The notes under the pieces were generated by a model. That model made no database searches. It worked only from the letters and a program-made list of their open reading frames with translations, and was not told the origin of the DNA. A DNA stretch of 64,000 nucleotides from Fagopyrum homotropicum (lineage: Eukaryota; Streptophyta; Magnoliopsida; Caryophyllales; Polygonaceae), in contig BSWB01000003.1 of the NCBI GenBank assembly GCA_033239125.1, positions 29,775,001 to 29,839,000 on the forward strand. The letters run 5' to 3'. The position numbers and the translations under genes were made by a program. Numbering within the stretch: the stretch's first letter is position 1; each line of letters begins with the position of its first letter. Positions 22,145-33,916 of this stretch are shown here, one piece after another.

Positions 22145-24063
22145 TAGTGTATTACCCGCATTTTATGCGGGTTGAGTTTTAATAAATATTTAATACTCAG
22201 AAATTTATATGTATATTTTTGTAAAAATAAAACTCCGGAGAATAAAATTATAATTATTATTATGATTTTTAATTCTCTTTTAAGTATTTATTTCTTCTAA
22301 TTAATTATATTTTTTAAATTAATTTGTTAATAGATGCTTGTTGGTAAAACAAATCCGTAAAAGTTTAAAAACTATTTTTATAAAACTATTTATTTAAATA
22401 ATTTTAAAAAAATTAAGAAATTAATTTTCAATTTATATTAACATTTACAAATCACTTTTTAAAATAATTTTTTAGGCTTCGAGATACATGGAGTTGACAC
22501 GTGGCAATAGAAGCTCCTGCTTTAATAGATACTAGTGTATTACCCGCACCTTGTGCGAGTTGAGATTTAATAAATTACTTTATACTTAAAAATTTATATG
22601 TATACTTTTGTAACATAAAAATCCGGAGAATGAAATTAATTGTTATTTATTATTTTAAATTTTATTTTAAATTTTATTTTAAATTTTTTCCTTATAATTA
22701 GATATATATTAAATATAAATTGATCATGTTCTTTTATTGTGATTTATAATATAGTTTTTTAATGATTATATATTAGCTTTGAATAAAAATAAATATGTTT
22801 AGAATTTAATTAGAAGATTTACTGGATTTCAAAAAATTAGTAAGATTTTAAAAAATTAATTATAGATGTGAGAATTTGTTTTTTATTTTCTATCAAAAAT
22901 ATTTAAAATAATAACTTTTAAAAATATTTTGTGGGACTGCGTGAATTGTGGCGTTGACACGTGGCAAATAAGGTATCTCCTTTAATACATACTAGTGTAT
23001 TACCCGCACTTTATGCGGGTTGAGTTTTAATAGTTATTTAATACTTAAAAATTTATATGTATATTTTTGTAAAATAAAAATCCGGAGAATAAAATTATAA
23101 TCATTATTATGATTTTTAATTCTCTTTTAAGTATTTATCTTTTCTAATAATTTATATTTTTAATTTGATTTGTTAAGATATGCTAACAAAACCGTAAAAG
23201 TTTAAAAGCTATTTTTATAAAAAAAAAAAATTGATTTAAATATTTTTTTTAAAAATTTAGAAATAATTTCCAATGTATATTAACATTTAAAAATCACTAT
23301 TTAAAATAATTTTTTAGGCTTCGAGAAACATGGCGTTGACACGTGGCAATAGAGAAATCTGATTTAATAGATATAAGAGAGTTTTAATAATTATTTAATA
23401 CTTCAAAATTTATGTATATTTTTGTAAAATAAAAATCCAGAGAATGAAATTATAATCATTATTATGATTTTTAATTCTCTTTTAAGTATTTATCTTTTCT
23501 AATAATTTATATTTTTAAATTGATTTGTTAAGATATGCTAACAAAACCGTAAAAGTTTAAAAGCTATTTTTATAAAAATATTGATTTAAATATTTTTTTA
23601 AAAAATTTAGAAATTAATTTCCAATGTATATTAACATTTAGAAATCACTATTTAAAATAATTTTTTAGGCTTCGAGAAACATGGCGTTGACACGTGGCAA
23701 TAGAGGCTTCTGCTTTAATAGATATAAGATAAGATACCTAATTTATATCTCTATTTTTGTAAAACAAAAATCCGGAGAATGAAATTATAATCATTATTAT
23801 GATTTTTAATTCTCTTTTAAGTATTTATCTTTTCTAATAATTTATATTTTTAAATTGATTTGTTAAGATATGGTAACAAAAGAGTAAAAGTTTAAAAGCT
23901 ATTTTTATAAAAATATTGATTTAAATATTTTTTTAAAAAATTTAGAAATTAATTTTCAATGTATATTAACATTTAAAAATCACTATTTAAAATAATTTTT
24001 TAGGCTTCGAGAAACATGGCGTTGACGCATGGAAATAGAGGCTTCTACTTTAATAGATATAAG
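22145..24063. mobile_element. Five tandem units of a small non-autonomous element
   Basis: Units begin at about 22145, 22529, 22990, 23372 and 23727. Full units start ACTAGTGTATTACCCGCA with a short hairpin (ACCCGCA/TGCGGGT) and end near GTTGACACGTGGCAATAG followed by TTTAATAGATA. Units 4 and 5 lack the 5' hairpin, and unit 5 has GACGCATGG in place of GACACGTGG. The hairpin-near-end layout and head-to-tail arrangement recall Helitron-derived repeats, but TC...CTRR ends are not proven. There is no coding capacity. Confidence 0.65.
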
Positions 24064-24499
24064 ATAAGATAAGATTATCTGTGGCCCAAATCGTTACCCT
24101 AATAAGAAAAGATAAACAAAATGTCAAAACACCCGACACACTCTTTGCAAATGTTGGGCAATTTTGGTAACTATGCCTTGTTGAAAAATTAGAGTAATAA
24201 CTAGACTTTTTAATGTTTCAATTACATAAATATACCCCAACCTTTTGTATTTATTCTCAAACTCTACACACTCTTCTTTCAAAGGGTACATTTACTAAAC
24301 ACAAAATTAGAAAAAAATCTAGTAAACTAAATTGTTTCGCAAATGTTTGAGATGCGTGGATTAGGTTTTAAGATGAAATTTTGTAGATTTGTGTTGTTTA
24401 TTAAATATGTATTCTATATGTCATATATATAAGAAAAGTTAACATAGTTTATATGTTTCATGAAAAAAAATACAATTAAAGGGCTAAAAATAAACATGG
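24064..24499. other. Intergenic DNA downstream of the array of small elements
   Basis: The AGATAAGATAAGATTA remnant at the left belongs to the last unit. I see no gene in the rest. Confidence 0.5.
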
Positions 24500-24690
24500 A
24501 ATATGTAACTAGTTTGGCCCGTAGGGGCCTGATCTATATTTTAATGGAACGGATATGGGTAAAACTTTGGTCAACCCGGTCCAATCCGTATATAATTTTT
24601 ACTTGTTTGGATTTGTTCATTTTTGTGTTGATTGTTGTTAAACTCGTTAATATAGATAGTAATATACAATTAATTAGATTAAAAAATTGT
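24500..24690. repeat. Dispersed repeat, copy A
   Basis: It shares blocks such as CGGATATGGGTAAA-like and TGTGTTGATTGTTGTT with 49960-50308. The family is unknown. The LINE at 50309 interrupts the other copy just after the shared block. Confidence 0.6.
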
Positions 24691-25003
24691 TTTAATACTT
24701 TATATTATTTATTTTGAATAATATATTTAAAAAAATGTATAATCAAGTATATATAGGTAGACCCAACAACCAGTCAACTTTTTAGTTATGGTTGGACCAA
24801 ACCCATTTTGTAGAGGTCTATTTCAAACATTTCCATAAAAATGGATTACATTATTTATAAGATTGACAATAACAAACAACTTAATATCTTGTAAATCTTA
24901 TTTGATCCAGGACATTACATAAATCACACGTGCACGCAAACGAAGCTAAATGATACATGCATGCAAGAAGCCCTTAATTCATCTTCATAGCAATGAAGAT
25001 CAC

Positions 25004-26488
25004 TTAGAAGTTTTTAATGAAATCGTAGATGTGGTTGCTTATCTCCTCCGGTTTCTCTTGTTGGAGGAAGTGTCCAACTCCTTCAAGAACAACCACTTCC
25101 TTCAGCGCCGGCACGTCATTCTGCATCCCTCCTTTGTGAACATAATCTTGAACGCCCGGCATATGGAACGCAAGGTCCAGTTCGCCAACCACAAACTTCG
25201 TAGGCACCGTCACCTTTGCTCCTTTCCACGCTCCGATCAGCTCCCAGCTCCTATAAATGTCTCCTCGTAAAATCAATTGACAATACAAATACAAAAAAGT
25301 TGTTCATAAACGTGGTTTTAAATCGACTGGTAAAAATCTTAAGTACATATCACACATTTTACATGCGCAGATGCATATTATAAGCATAGTAATAGTTCCC
25401 AATATCAACCGGAAGGAGAGAACAACCCCCTCACTTGCCACTGATAGGATGCTTAACCTGCAACTCTCTTAACCAGTTCCCGCTGGAACTTACCTGCCCC
25501 CTCACTAGCCTCTGTTAGCCCCCCCCCCCCCCTCTTTCCCTCTCGAACTGGTTGTTTTGTAAACCCGTAGCAGTGTCTGTTGTTGCACCTCGTACCTTGT
25601 AAAACGTTATATATCCCTTCTAATACAATTACATTTTTTTAAAAAAAATAGTTCCCAAGACAAAAACATCAACCACACATACGCTCCCTATATACGTATC
25701 CTAGTTGAGGACCCTATAGTAGTAGAGATTTTTGCCGGTAGTCAACCGCGTTATAAAAGATAAGGGGAGATTTACCGATCGATAGCGCGGTAGTAGTTGA
25801 GTCCGCCGGTGAAGCCGTGGTGGTTGAATTTGGCGACGTAGTATTCGAATTCTTGCTCCGACATCCACGTAGGCCGAGGAGGTGAGTCGCGAAACCACTC
25901 TCCTTTGGGCAAAAACAAAGGACCGGCGGTTCTGAAAGAAAAAGCTGTGGCTAACAGCTTCTCAGCACCACCGGCCGAGGCTATCTCTTCTTCCATCTCG
26001 CCGGGGACCTGAAATCTGCAAATGTAATAATCGTCACCGTAAAAATCCCTCATATCTTGAACCGGCCAGCGATTGAGACTCCAATCCCCAAGCACCCCGA
26101 AAGCGACGCTCATATTCACCAAAGCCCTAACCCTATCGGGCCTCCAGAGACAAAGGTACCAAGCCACAATCGCTCCCCAGTCGTGGCCCACCACGAACAC
26201 CTTGTCTTCGCCAAGAGCGTCAATTAACGCCACCAGGTCTCCCACCGTGTGGAGGTAGGTGTATTTGGACGAATCCGCCGGAGAATCGGTGTCGCCGTAG
26301 CCTCGCATGTCCGGCGCCACCGCACGATAGCCCAGAGCGGAGAGGGTGAGCATCTGGTGACGCCATGAGTACCAGAGCTCCGGGAAACCGTGAACGAAGA
26401 GAACCACCGGACCTTCGCCTTTCTCGGCGATGTGCATGTTGATTCCGTTGATTTTTAGAGTTCTGTGCTTGATGCTGTCTTCCGCCAT
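25004..26488 (-). CDS. Soluble epoxide hydrolase, alpha/beta-hydrolase, two exons
   Basis: Exon 1 is 26488-25776 and exon 2 is 25250-25004, giving 319 residues, the usual size of plant soluble epoxide hydrolases. Splice sites fit GT-AG: GATCG|GTAAAT and TTTATAG|GAGCTGG, with Arg238 split across the join. Seen: oxyanion-hole motif HGFP (33-36); nucleophile Asp103 in GHDWGA; lid tyrosines in YYICRF (154-155) and NYYRA (232-233); acid Asp263 in VGELDL; His298 in GVGHF. These form the complete triad and two-Tyr lid that open epoxides to diols through an ester intermediate, typically on fatty-acid epoxides in cytosol or peroxisome. There is no signal peptide. It ends KNF, not a classical peroxisomal targeting tripeptide. 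It is the only intact-looking host gene in the window. Confidence 0.95.
25251..25775 (-). other. Intron of the epoxide hydrolase gene, with a C homopolymer
   Basis: This 525-bp intron has GT-AG ends. It contains a run of about 14 C on the plus strand near 25518-25531, next to C/T-rich DNA, a likely length-variable site. Confidence 0.85.
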
Positions 26489-26529
26489 TTTTGTTGAAGC
26501 TTTGTTGTATTAAGTTGATGGTCCGTGAA

Positions 26530-26538
26530 GATATATAG
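26530..26538 (-). promoter_or_regulatory. Possible TATA box of the epoxide hydrolase gene
   Basis: The minus strand reads GCTATATATCT about 45 bp upstream of the ATG at 26488, implying a short 5' leader. A second candidate, CTATAGTGG, lies about 20 bp further upstream. Confidence 0.45.
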
Positions 26539-26730
26539 CGCCACTATAGATAGCAGACTGAATACACAGTTGGCCGCCAGACTTTTGTCTAAACTTTTTT
26601 GTATTTATATATAGGAAATTGGTTAGTCCATCATTTCGCCCCACGCATTTTCATTTCAAAAAATGTAAATTATGTGAAGTGAACTAACTATTTTTTTAAA
26701 ATATATTGGATATATAAGTTGGGATTTTTT

Positions 26731-27250
26731 TCGAGATAAGAAGTAAAAATATTTTCTTGATTTAGGTACGGAATAATTATTTTATGGAAATAAGAAGGTG
26801 TTTTTGGTTCGGAGTAAACCCGTCGTTTGAAACTGTGGGTTATAATGAATAATACGCAGTTTCAAATTGCGAGTTTCAGTTTTTTTAATAGGTAACCCGC
26901 AATTTGAAACTGCGGTTTTGTCTTTTTTTTAAAAAAAAATTAATTGCTATCAACTAAATGGGCCGAAGGTATTAATTGGGCCAGTAGAAACCCGCAGTTT
27001 AAAACTGCGGGTTTCTAAGTGCATTCCCAAGCCCGTGAACCACTCGGTCACGTCACCTATTATTTATTTTAAAAAAAGGAAACTCGGAGTTTCAAGCTGC
27101 AAGTTACCTATTCGTAGTTTGAAACTGCGGTCATTCATTATAACCCGCAGTTGCAAACGACGGGTTTACTACGAACCGAAATGTCTTCCTATTCTCGTAA
27201 AATGTTTTATTCCGTACCTAATATAGTAAAATATTTTTATTTTCTTATTA
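26731..27250. mobile_element. Foldback element upstream of the epoxide hydrolase gene
   Basis: Arms of about 150 bp at 26731-26880 and 27100-27250 are inverted copies. Both contain TTAGGTACGGAATA, TTTCGGTTCG-like and GTAAACCCGTCGTTTG blocks. The inside is filled with further copies of CGCAGTTTCAAA and AAACTGCGGGTT in both orientations, so the whole can fold into a long hairpin. There is no coding capacity. It lies about 240 bp upstream of the epoxide hydrolase start codon. Exact ends and target duplication are not clear. Confidence 0.75.
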
Positions 27251-27909
27251 TTTAGGATGGAAAATCAATATAAGTTTAGCAAATTTTTTTAATTATTTTT
27301 TACTTTTATAATATATCATATATTCATTAGATAAATGTATGCTTATTGAACAACTAATTGTTATATATTTTTTATATATTAATTTGAAAGTAATATAAAT
27401 ATGTTCAAAAAATATTATATATCAAGTTATTAAAATTTAAAATATTTTTAAATTAAAATTCATTTAAATCGTTTAATGTGCATATATAGAATGAGTATTA
27501 CACAAGTAAATATTTATTGTCATATGTCCTCTTCGATATCCATATTTAACCTAAGTCTAAAATTTTTTAATTCATATTTTTTCAGCAAACGAAATTAAAA
27601 ACTTAGACAAATAAATATAAATTCAAACATAAATAAATCCAAAAAGTCAAAGATTTATAGAATACGATTTATACTTTTATTTAAAAAATAAACTATTAAG
27701 ATACGTGAAATAAATCTAAATAACATTCTTATATAATACAATACTATTATGCAAGATATTAGGATAGAATGTTGAGATAGACACGTACATTAGCTACACA
27801 TGACGATCCAACATTTCTCCCCAGAGTAAGATATTAGGATTGACTTGTTTTTAAATTGGAAAACGGTTAAAAACGACTATCTTATAGAAGTAATTCACCA
27901 TAAAGTATC
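27251..27909. other. AT-rich intergenic DNA
   Basis: I see no gene or repeat in this stretch, which ends at the imperfect target duplication CTTAA of the copia element. Confidence 0.5.
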
Positions 27910-27914
27910 CTTAA

Positions 27915-28743
27915 TGTTGTGTACTTTTAAGCAAAACCTTGTAACTCAAAGCACAAGAACTAAGCTATCTATGATGATACCAAGCGCATAGGCTAGATCA
28001 TGGTTAGCTGTTCTTAACATGCCGCTCAATATAGAGAAGTTCATTGAGCCAATAGTGACTCAATGGCTAGCCATAATGAGCCTAGTGAGTTTGGCACTTA
28101 ATTATGCTTTGTTTTATTGTTTGTGAGTTTCGAACTGTGCCCCTTGGTTTGTTTTGTATCCGTTGTAATGATCCAGTAATTGCTCTTGGGCCTTGACTTA
28201 AAAAGCCCAAGCCCGTGAATCCATTAACTGGTGATCTAGTTGGAACTCAGTGTTCCAACTTGATGTCTTGGTACTTAAGCTCGCAAGCTCCACTGTTCAC
28301 CATTGAGCTGCTCATGTCGCCTTCCGTCTTCTCTGGAGTGATCTCGGGTTTCTCAATTGAGTAAAGCTTCTGAGTGAAAGGTTGCTCGATGATGCTCCAT
28401 AGCTAGAGCCCCTTTTGAAAGAGAGTTCACAGAGTGAAAGCGAGAGAGTGTTCTACTATTCTTTTGCGTCTTCTCTGTTCTATTTTGGCTTGTGTACCTT
28501 CTTCTCTTTTGTTTATGTCTTTACGTTTTCTGAGAATAGCTTTGTAAACTTATGCTTTGTTTGAGGCTTCGATACTTAGTGGATTTGGGTTGGACCTCCC
28601 CTCTAGAGGCTCCGCGGACTAGGAGAAATCCGAAATGCGTCAACAAATTCGTGTCTCTCAATCTTTTGCATATTTTTAGTTCTTGTTCAAGTTATTCTCG
28701 AATTAAGGTTATGTATGTGTTTGCGAATCGATTTAAAACAACA
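27915..28743 (+). mobile_element. 5' LTR of the plus-strand copia element
   Basis: It runs from TGTTGTGTACTTTT to AAAACAACA (829 bp) and is followed by a PBS. The 3' partner is 33086-33911. By eye, the first ~230 bp of the two LTRs differ at roughly 18 sites, so this is an old insertion. The flanks CTTAA (27910-27914) and CTTAT (33912-33916) are probably a decayed target duplication. Confidence 0.88.
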
Positions 28744-28744
28744 A

Positions 28745-28757
28745 TTGGTATCAGAGC
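28745..28757 (+). other. Primer-binding site of the plus-strand copia element
   Basis: TTGGTATCAGAGC, one base inside the LTR, is the initiator-tRNA-Met type site usual for copia elements. Confidence 0.85.
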
Positions 28758-29305
28758 TTCCGTTACTTTCAAAACTTAAACGATTGAGTCTTTGCTGACC
28801 ATTTCCTACCTACAACCGCGTGCCCATTGACCTGAGGTTCGAATAGGCTTGGAGCTTAAGTGTCGGATTCTCAGGGTTTTAAGGTTTTTTTGGAGTTTAT
28901 AGCTTGATCTAGATCGGATCTAGGGTTTTTTTGAACTAAAAGTGTCAAAAACCTAGCTAGTTCCATTTCATAGATCTATAAGAATATCTTCAGATCTCTC
29001 TAGATTTTTTGAGATACTTTGGTTTTCAGATCTAGAAGAAGATATTGTTACCTTGATCGATTGCAAAATAGATAGATCTATAATCTATCTATCATGCATG
29101 TTAAAGATCTAGAGATAAAACTTAGTATTTGGGGTTAAAACTCTTAGATATGCTTTTGCACCACCGTTCCTTCTGGTTTTTTATACTATTTTCGATCTAA
29201 GTCCCAAATATGAGATTCTTCTCAAGTATTTTTAACTTCTAAAGTTTTCCACACAGTATACTATATTTTCTGCATACTAACTTGTGTTAGTCTTTTTCAA
29301 GAAAT

Positions 29306-30620
29306 ATGGTTGATCATCCAACTAAAATAATGATCTTTGATGGAAAATCTAACTTCGCCATGTGGCAAGTTAAGATGAAAGCCGTCCTAGTTATTTATCC
29401 AGCTGATGTTTTTGTGGAAAAGGAAACTGAGCTTGATGAGCAAGCTCATTCTGAGATCATGATACGTCTCTCTAACAACATAGCTCGTCAGGTGGTAAGC
29501 AAAACTTCTGCTAAAACTCTCTAGGAGCCTCTTGAGTCCTTATATCTTACTAAATCTCTTCCTAGGAAGATATCCCTGCTTTGTCGTCTGTTTAACTTTA
29601 AAATGGACACTAATGCATCTCTGAGTGATAATCTGGATATATTTTTTAGGATAACACAAGAGTTAGAAAGATGTGATGATAAAAAGAAAGATAGTCATCA
29701 AGATGTTCTGTTATTAAATTCTCTGCCTTTTCAATTTGATAACTTTAAAGATATTATTCAGTTTAGTCAACATGATCTTACTAAAGATAAACTACTTGAA
29801 GTTATTACTGAAAAGAATGAAATCATGAAAGTCTTTAAAGTTAAAACTGATAAGAAATCTAAAACTAAGTGTGAGATCTTAGTTGTTAAGGGTAAAGGCA
29901 AGAATAATAACAGAAATTAAAAGAAAAAGGATAAAAAGGAGACTAAAACCACTTAGTCTGATAACAAGTCTAAAAGAATGCTTCTATTGTGGTAAAGCTG
30001 GTCATTTCATTAAGGATTGTCCTAAGAAACAAAAGTCTGATCAGAATAAGAAATCAAATGAAACTGCCGCTATCTGTGATAATCAATCTAATTATGATCA
30101 ACATTTGCCGATGTGCTTTGATTTTAATCATACCCATGATTGGATACTTGATTCTGGATGTAATGTGCATGCTACTTTTGATAATTCTTTGTTTCATGTT
30201 CTAAATGAATTTGATGGGGTAGAGTCATGCTAGTAGATAATACATATTTATCTATCAAGGGTATAGGGTATGTGCATCTTAGAATGTTTGATGGGGTAGT
30301 CAGGTTCTCCAAAAGGTTAGGTGGGTGCCTGATCTTAGGAGAAACTTGTTGTCCGAATCTATTTTTTATGATCTTGGTTGTCATATTATCACTCATGGGG
30401 GTATAAGAGAAGTCATAAGAAATGGCCAAACTCTTATCAAGAGCATCAAGAAGGGAGGGCTATACCATGTTATAGCCACTCCTGAGTTGAATGTCTCAAC
30501 CATGGATGAAAATATGACAACTGATCAAAACTAATTTGTGGCATTCTAGACTAGGTCATATTGGCATGAAAGGTTTGAATTATCTTTGCAAGCATGGTTT
30601 GATTAAGAAAAAACCTACTT
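29306..30620 (+). pseudogene. Copia gag-protease-GAG pre-integrase region, broken
   Basis: A first frame from ATG 29306 gives a copia gag start (FDGKSNFAMWQVKMKAVL) and is stopped at 29522. Later segments hold the rest of gag, a zinc knuckle CFYCGKAGHFIKDC (about 29980), a protease WILDSGCNVHAT with intact DSG (about 30140) and a GAG-pre-integrase LWHSRLGHIGMKGL near 30540. Stops and frame shifts separate them. Homology ends near 30620 at the integrase boundary. The style matches Tork/TNT1-like elements. Confidence 0.85.
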
Positions 30621-32754
30621 ATACAACCTCATGGCTATAAAGTAGTAACCTCCATAAATGTAACCTTTATTGAAAGTGAATTTCATTTCAAAAATATGCC
30701 CCTAACTAGTCCATCTGAGAATGCGGTACAAATGAAGACCAACCAAGCTTTTTCATACCACATGAATCTAAACTTGATCAAAATGAGTTTGATCAAAGTC
30801 CAAGTTCTCAAGATCATAGTGGGGAACATACCACGGATGAGCAAGGTCAAGTTGGAGAAAATGACCAAGTAGGATCAAAAACCCATTCTGATCCTAGTGA
30901 AGAACAAACCAACCAAATTGGTGGGGAAGTAAGTAGCTCTTCCTCCCTGCCTAACTCTAAGTCTGGAGAGTCTTCTAGTAATTTTGGTAGAAATGATGGC
31001 ATGAATGAAACTTTGCATGATAATGTTGTGAATATGACTGATAATGACTATCAGCTGACTAAAGATATACAACCTAGGCTTCATGTTCCTAATAGGAAAT
31101 ACACTAGCCTTACTGAGTTTGTTGAAAAGGATTTGGTTGAGTTTGTTTTTCTTGCTGCTAAATCTGTTATGTCCACTTCCACCCTAAAACATATGAGTAT
31201 GCTGTGAAATGTGCTAAATCTGATAATTGGGTCAAAATCATGAGGGAGGAAATTCAATCTATGATAGTGAACAAAACCTGGATTTTAGTTTCTAAACTTG
31301 CGGCTGCTAGGACCATAGATTGTAAGTGGATCTATAAATTGAAAGAAAGTGATAAACCTGATGAACCACCTAAATTTAAAGCTAGGTTAGTTGCTAAGTG
31401 TTTCTCACAAAAAGATTGAATTGATTACAATGACATATTTGCTCCTGTTGTTAAGTACAAAACTCTGAGATTACTTCTTGCTATGGCTGTTGTTTATGAT
31501 CTTGAAGTTGAACAAATGGATGTTAAAACTGCTTTCTTACATGGTGATTTGCATGAGACTATCTACATGAAACAACATAAGGGCTTTGTTGAACTTGATA
31601 ATCCTGAACATGTGTGTTTGCTTAAAAGTCTATCTATGGTTTGAAACAATCTTCTAGGCAGTGAAATTTAAAGTTTGATGCATGCATGAGAAAACTTGGT
31701 TTTATAAGAAGCAGTTATGAAACCTATCTTTACTTCAAGGGTGTCAAGTCTAAGTCTCCTATGTATGTCTTACTTTATGTTGATGACATTCTAATCATAT
31801 GCTCTTGTTAGGTCTTAGTTTCTGGTGTGAAAAGAGACTTGAAATAGCATTTTGATATGAAAGACTTAGGAGCTGCCAAAAGGATTTTAGGGGTTAGAAT
31901 CACTAGAGATAGAAGAAGAAAAATGATGTGGTTGTCTCAAAGTGATTATGTGAAAAAAGATGTTAGATAGATTCAACATGCCTAATTAAAAACCTACCTC
32001 TATACCCTTAGGAGGGCATTTAGACTTGACTAAGAAACATTATCCTACAGAAGAATTTGAGATTGCAAAAATGTCTAAGGTTCCCTATGATGTTGCTGTT
32101 GGTTCTGTTATGTATGCAATACTTTGCACTAGACCTGATCTTGCCTTTGATATTAGTGTCCTTATCCATTTTATGTCTAACCCTGGTAAAATTTACTGGT
32201 CTGGCATGAAATTTTTGTTGAGATATCTGTGTGGTACCAAGTATCATTGCCTTGTTTTTGCTGAACATACATCTAGAAATGAATTGCATGGATTTGTTGG
32301 TTCTGATTATGCTTCTAACAAAGATAATAGGAAATCAACTACTACTTTTTATTATACCTGGGCTGGTAACTGCATATCCTGGAAATCCCAACAACAATCT
32401 GTTGTGGCATTATCCTCTACAGAAGCTCAATATGTTGCTGCAACTGAAGCAGCTAAGGAAGCCTACTGGCTCACTGGCTTGCTGAGTGAAATACAACCTA
32501 CACCCCTTACTCCAGTTTTGAACATGGACAATCAAAGTGCATTATATCTGTGCAAAGACCCTGTCGTTCATGAGAGGACAAAACACATTGATGTGAGACA
32601 TCATTTTGTGAGGTTACAGGTTGAACAAGGGACACTCGAAGTGAAGAAGTTCAAAGGGGACCTGAACCCAACTGATTTTGGCACTAAAATTGTTACTGCT
32701 AACAAGTTCTCATTTTGTAGGGATTTCCTGCATATATGGGAACATGGTGCTTGA
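30621..32754 (+). pseudogene. Copia reverse transcriptase-RNase H region, broken; integrase missing
   Basis: After a junction near 30620-31000 with no integrase core, the frame shows the RT start (NKTWILV...IDCKWIYKLK near 31270), DVKTAFLHGDL near 31520 and YVDDILI near 31780, with several stops. An open 242-codon stretch (32026-32754) covers the end of RT and RNase H with its catalytic motifs: SDYA, SSTEAQY, MDNQSA and IDVRHHF. The open RNase H may be chance or slow decay. With integrase absent the element could not move by itself. Confidence 0.87.
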
Positions 32755-32766
32755 TCTCTTTAGTGA

Positions 32767-33234
32767 GCAACCTGAACTGATGACGGACGGTTGTGCCCCA
32801 AATCCACTACTGGTAACTTAGCCGTGTCAACATTGAGATTAAGAGGGCAATTGCTGTGTACTTTTAATCAAAATGTTGTAACTCAAAGCACAAGAACTAA
32901 TCTATCTATGATGATACCAAGCGTAGGCTAGATCATGGTTAGGTGTTCTTAACATGCCGCTCAATATGGAGAAGCTCATTGAGCCAATAGTGACTCAATG
33001 GCAACCTGAACTGATGACGGACGGTTGTGCCCCAAATCCACTACTGGTAACTTAGCCGTGTCAACATTGAGATTAAGAGGGCAATTGCTGTGTACTTTTA
33101 ATCAAAATGTTGTAACTCAAAGCACAAGAACTAATCTATCTATGATGATACCATGCGTAGGCTAGAACATGGTTAGGTGTTCTTAACATGCCGCTCAATA
33201 TGGAGAAGCTCATTGAGCCAATAGTGACTCAATG
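32767..33234 (+). repeat. 234-bp tandem duplication across the internal/3' LTR junction
   Basis: GCAACCTGAACTGATGACGG starts at 32767 and again at 33001. Each copy contains the end of the internal region, the purine tract AAGAGGGCAA and the first ~150 bp of the LTR. The result is one truncated LTR start (32852-33000) followed by the complete LTR from 33086. Confidence 0.9.
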
Positions 33235-33911
33235 GCTAGTCATAATGAGCCTGGTGAGTTTGACACTTAATTATGCTTTGTTTTATTATTGGTGAGTTTC
33301 GAATTGTGTCCCTTGGTTTGTTTTGTATTCGTTGTAATGATCCAATAACTGCTCTGGGCCTTGTCTTAAAAAACCCAAGCCCGCGAGTCCATTAACTGGT
33401 GATCTAGTTGGAACGCAACATTCCAACTTGATGCCTTGGTAGTTAAGCTCGCAAGCTCCACTATTCATCGTTGAGCTTCTCATGTCGCCTTCCGTCTTCT
33501 CTGGAGTGATCTCGGGTTTCTTGATTGAACGAAGCTCCTGAGTGAAAGGTTGCTCGATGATGCTTCATAGCTAGAGCCCCTTTTGAAAGAGAGTTCACAG
33601 AGTAAAAGCGAGAGAGTGTTCTACCCTTCTTCTGCTTCTTCTATGTTCTGTTTTGGCTTGTGTGCCTTCTTCTCTTTCGTTTCTGTCTTTTCATTTTCTG
33701 AGAATAGCTTTGTAAACTTGTGCTTTGTTTGAGGCTTCGATACTTAGTGGATTTGGGTTGGACCTCCCCTCTAAAGGTTCCGTAGACTAGGAGAAATGCG
33801 AACTGCATCAACAACTTTGTGTCTCTCAATCCTTTGCATATTTTTAGTTCTTGTTCAAGTTATTCTCGAATTAAGTTTTTGTATGTGTTTGCGAATCGTT
33901 ATAAAACAACA
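33086..33911 (+). mobile_element. 3' LTR of the plus-strand copia element
   Basis: It runs from TGCTGTGTACTTTT to AAAACAACA, 826 bp, and aligns over its length with 27915-28743. The preceding AAGAGGGCAA is the likely polypurine tract. Confidence 0.87.
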
Positions 33912-33916
33912 CTTAT

